Origin: Clostridium nigeriense
GTDB lineage: Bacteria; Bacillota; Clostridia; Clostridiales; Clostridiaceae
Direction: 5' to 3'
Length of the DNA stretch: 64,000 nt
Assembly: GCF_900086595.1 (NCBI RefSeq)
Contig: NZ_LT575472.1
Coordinates: 32,608 to 96,607 of the forward strand
Below are positions 62,056-64,000 of this stretch, piece after piece. Under the pieces are notes generated by a model. The model made no database searches, was not told the origin of the DNA, and saw nothing but the letters and a program-made list of their open reading frames with translations. Position numbers and translations under genes: made by a program. Position 1 is the stretch's first letter. Each line of letters opens with the position of its first letter.

Positions 62056-62793
62056 ATATAAATTCTTTATAAACTTCATCATTTCACTTTTATTCTCTTC
62101 TAATTGCTTAATTCTATTAACGTTTGCTCCCGATGGATGTGGAAATCCCATTAATATTCTATCCTTAGCTATAAGTTCTTCTTTTTCTAATTTCATTAAA
62201 ACCTCTTCCACAGCTCTTCCTAATGGTATTAATAATACTTTATCTTTATTTTCTAAGCTATTATATTCATTTAGAAAGTTACCATATACATACCTCATTA
62301 AGAAGTTATTTTTAATTAATTTAGGAGTATGCCCTGAATAATTTTCTTTATTAATAAATGTAGAATAAGGAATTAATGAAACAGTATGTAATATATCATC
62401 TCTTTCTCCAAATAACTCCTTACAACTATTTATATTCAAAGCTTTATTAAGCTCTATTTCATCTAGCATATTTATAATATTTTTTCTAATTACTCCACTA
62501 AATCTTCCGGCCTCTTTACACATATATTGAATCTTTTCAATACTCTCTCCATCTTCAAGAGCTTTCCTAGCTTCTGCCATAGCTGTACTCATTTGCTGAA
62601 ACCCTGGAGTAATTCCTATTATGAACAATTTAGCTTTTGTATTTATATATTCATTATGAGGAGCATAGTAAATTTCTAAACTACCATCTTTTTCAACTAA
62701 AAAATCATTTACCAATAATTCTTCTTTAGTATATTTATTTTTTAATGGTAAATTCATTATTCTATATTTATAATCATGCAATGTTTTTTTCAT
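62032..62793 (-). CDS. uracil-DNA-glycosylase-superfamily-like protein
   Basis: A 253-residue soluble protein. AKLFIIGITPGFQQM and MGFPHPSGAN resemble the two active-site motifs of the uracil-DNA glycosylase superfamily (GxxPG near a beta strand and the HPSG loop). The rest is distinct from classical Ung, Mug or family 4 enzymes, and there are no cluster-binding cysteines, so substrate and activity are uncertain. Start at 62793 has AGGAGGG; an ATG six codons earlier overlaps it. Monocistronic. Confidence 0.65.
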   Translation of the reverse strand: MKKTLHDYKYRIMNLPLKNKYTKEELLVNDFLVEKDGSLEIYYAPHNEYINTKAKLFIIGITPGFQQMSTAMAEARKALEDGESIEKIQYMCKEAGRFSGVIRKNIINMLDEIELNKALNINSCKELFGERDDILHTVSLIPYSTFINKENYSGHTPKLIKNNFLMRYVYGNFLNEYNSLENKDKVLLIPLGRAVEEVLMKLEKEELIAKDRILMGFPHPSGANVNRIKQLEENKSEMMKFIKNLYKKAEQLK

Positions 62794-62854
62794 AAACGCC
62801 CTCCTATCCAATAATAAACATACTTAATAAAATAATATCTAATTTACCCATATA

Positions 62855-63649
62855 TTATTCTACTAATACTTGAATTTGACAATTATATTCGTAAGTATTA
62901 AATAATTCATTAAAGATTTCTACTTCTAAGTATAACTTGGGCTTTAAGTTATTTATTCTTAAATAATTTATTATTTTACTGATACTATCAGCTATATTTT
63001 TATTATTATAAGTAATTGTTAGATATTTCCCACCAGGTAAAAAGAAAATATTATTATTCTCAATATCCCTTTTATCTTCAAGTATATTGAATACATATTT
63101 AGGATTTATTTTTCCATCTAAATTAAAATCATATATTATTCCCCTTTCTAGAGCCACCCTTATGTTTCTTTCCCTTATTATCTTATCTAATTCAGAATAA
63201 TATATTAATTCCCTTAACTCTCCTACTTCTTTGCAATTATAAACTATGGCTCTTCTCTCTTTAAATTCTCTTAAGCTTACTTCATTATCTTTAACCATAG
63301 ATTTTGAATCAATTATGGATTTATTTAAATTATCAATATTATTTATAACGTCCTTAAGCTTATTTATATTATTTTCTGCTTCAATTTTTTTCTTTCTTAA
63401 AAAATCTAAAAGTTTATCTGTATTTGATGCCTTAAATATCTCCTGTAATTCTTTTATACTTGTGCCTAAATTTCTACAGCCTATAATTATATCTAAATAA
63501 ATAAACTGCTCAATTGAATAAAACCTGTATCCAGTGTTTTCATCAATATATTTTGGTATAAGCAATCCTTTATCATGATAATATCTTAGGGCTTTTATTG
63601 TAACTCCTTTAATTTTAGATACCTCTCCAATTGAATATAATTTATCCAT
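62855..63649 (-). CDS. MerR-family regulator with BmrR-like effector domain
   Basis: A 264-residue regulator: winged helix-turn-helix (YSIGEVSKIKGVTIKALRYY), coiled coil at about 75-115 (KKIEAENNINKLKDVINNID) and a C-terminal domain with GyrI-like features (YNCKEVGEL, FLPGGKYLTITY, LEVEIFNELFN). It is divergent from the GNAT gene at 63742, and the shared control region contains a 19-bp-spacer promoter facing that gene, making it the likely target. Start ATG has GGAAATG upstream. Confidence 0.88.
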   Translation of the reverse strand: MDKLYSIGEVSKIKGVTIKALRYYHDKGLLIPKYIDENTGYRFYSIEQFIYLDIIIGCRNLGTSIKELQEIFKASNTDKLLDFLRKKKIEAENNINKLKDVINNIDNLNKSIIDSKSMVKDNEVSLREFKERRAIVYNCKEVGELRELIYYSELDKIIRERNIRVALERGIIYDFNLDGKINPKYVFNILEDKRDIENNNIFFLPGGKYLTITYNNKNIADSISKIINYLRINNLKPKLYLEVEIFNELFNTYEYNCQIQVLVE

Positions 63650-63674
63650 TTTATCATTTCCTTTTAAAATATTA

Positions 63675-63705
63675 TTGACTCTCCCCTTAGGGTAGACATT
63701 ATTAT
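63675..63705 (+). promoter_or_regulatory. MerR-type promoter of the GNAT gene, 19-bp spacer
   Basis: TTGACT (63675-63680) and TATTAT (63700-63705) are 19 bp apart, with the inverted repeat CTCCCCTTAGGGTAG-like between them (GACTCTCCCC/GGGTAGAC with mismatches). Expected binding site for the divergent MerR protein. Confidence 0.7.
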
Positions 63706-63741
63706 CATTATAAAATATTTTTTGATAAAGGAGTACTTTTT

Positions 63742-64000
63742 ATGAGCAAAGTTATTTATAGGGATTTATTAAAAGAGGATTATAACTCAATAAAGTCATT
63801 AATATGTGAAGCTTTTGGTTTTAAGACCTTTACTAATGATGAAAATCTTTTAGATTCAGTTTTAAATATTTATCTTCAAAACTGCATAATATCTAGCTCT
63901 TATTGTAAAATTGCAGAGATAAATAATGAAGTTGTAGGTATAATTCTAGGTAAAGCTAAAGAAGATAAGAATAAACTTTGGAGTATTAAAAATTTAATTA
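63742..64000 (+). CDS. GNAT N-acetyltransferase (partial)
   Basis: The first 86 codons of a gene cut by the window edge. RDLLKEDYNSIKSLICEAFG and KIAEINNEVVGIILGKAKED are typical of the first half of a GNAT acetyltransferase; the acetyl-CoA loop lies beyond the window. Start ATG has AAAGGAG 8 nt upstream. Probably activated by the divergent MerR regulator through the promoter at 63675-63705. Confidence 0.75.
   Translation, partial: MSKVIYRDLLKEDYNSIKSLICEAFGFKTFTNDENLLDSVLNIYLQNCIISSSYCKIAEINNEVVGIILGKAKEDKNKLWSIKNLI

Overview
The window is AT-rich, low-GC Firmicute DNA with short intergenic gaps, strong AGGAGG-type ribosome binding sites, frequent TTG/GTG starts and hairpin-plus-T-run terminators. 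Gene content points to Clostridium, most likely C. perfringens: BofA, a large Firmicute-type SRP RNA, a GH112 galacto-N-biose phosphorylase, a Cys-type sulfatase with its radical-SAM maturase, and NanE beside a PTS permease. Species is inferred from remembered families; no search was run. I saw no phage, insertion sequence or CRISPR array.

Layout. 1-199 is the 5' end of a 16S rRNA gene on the minus strand. 640-5049 is a glucose-type PTS module: a IICB permease and a separate IIA protein, each behind a near-identical antiterminator-target/terminator leader, plus the BglG/GlcT-type antiterminator that should read both, co-directional with a double-GNAT protein. 5223-6479 holds a membrane-anchored DUF4230-like protein and MsrA. 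6575-16004 is a carbohydrate island: binding protein, two ABC permeases, GH112 phosphorylase and a small membrane protein on the minus strand; a cytoplasmic sulfatase, its maturase and an AraC regulator on the plus strand. Together they suggest uptake, desulfation and phosphorolysis of mucin-core disaccharides.

16064-20259 carries TcdA, MtnN, a small membrane exporter and an unusual sigma factor fused to a membrane anchor. 20905-24271 is a serine-type cluster (class V aminotransferase, SerA-like dehydrogenase, DUF1015). 24464-30410 holds MscL with a Cys-rich small protein, then the conserved dnaX-ybaB-recR-(cls)-yaaL-bofA order. 30770-33250 has an MFS exporter behind an apparent ribosome-mediated attenuator, and a patch of decayed genes around a short pyrophosphatase-like gene. 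33387-38048 holds thyA-folA, SRP RNA, tRNA-Ser, lgt, tadA and a CorC-like protein. 38161-46045 holds a MATE exporter, a zinc-ribbon protein, an MFS/M20/DUF554 operon with a MerR regulator, tRNA-Arg and a Staygreen-like protein.

46209-53699 is mostly housekeeping (PlsC, Ogt, DEAD-box helicase, rubredoxin, antiporter) plus an orphan adenine DNA methyltransferase. 53947-57958 is an amino-sugar module (RpiR regulator, NanE, PTS IICB, ChbG-like deacetylase). 58123-64000 has a secreted PTP-like phytase, a single-domain globin, two MerR regulators with 19-bp-spacer promoters, a PHP phosphoesterase, cytidine deaminase, a UDG-like protein and the start of a GNAT gene that runs off the window.

Neither PTS IICB in the window carries a IIA domain, so the single IIA protein near the left end may serve both. 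Regulation by RNA leaders recurs: two RAT/terminator leaders, one leader-peptide attenuator and one terminator hairpin before the MATE gene.
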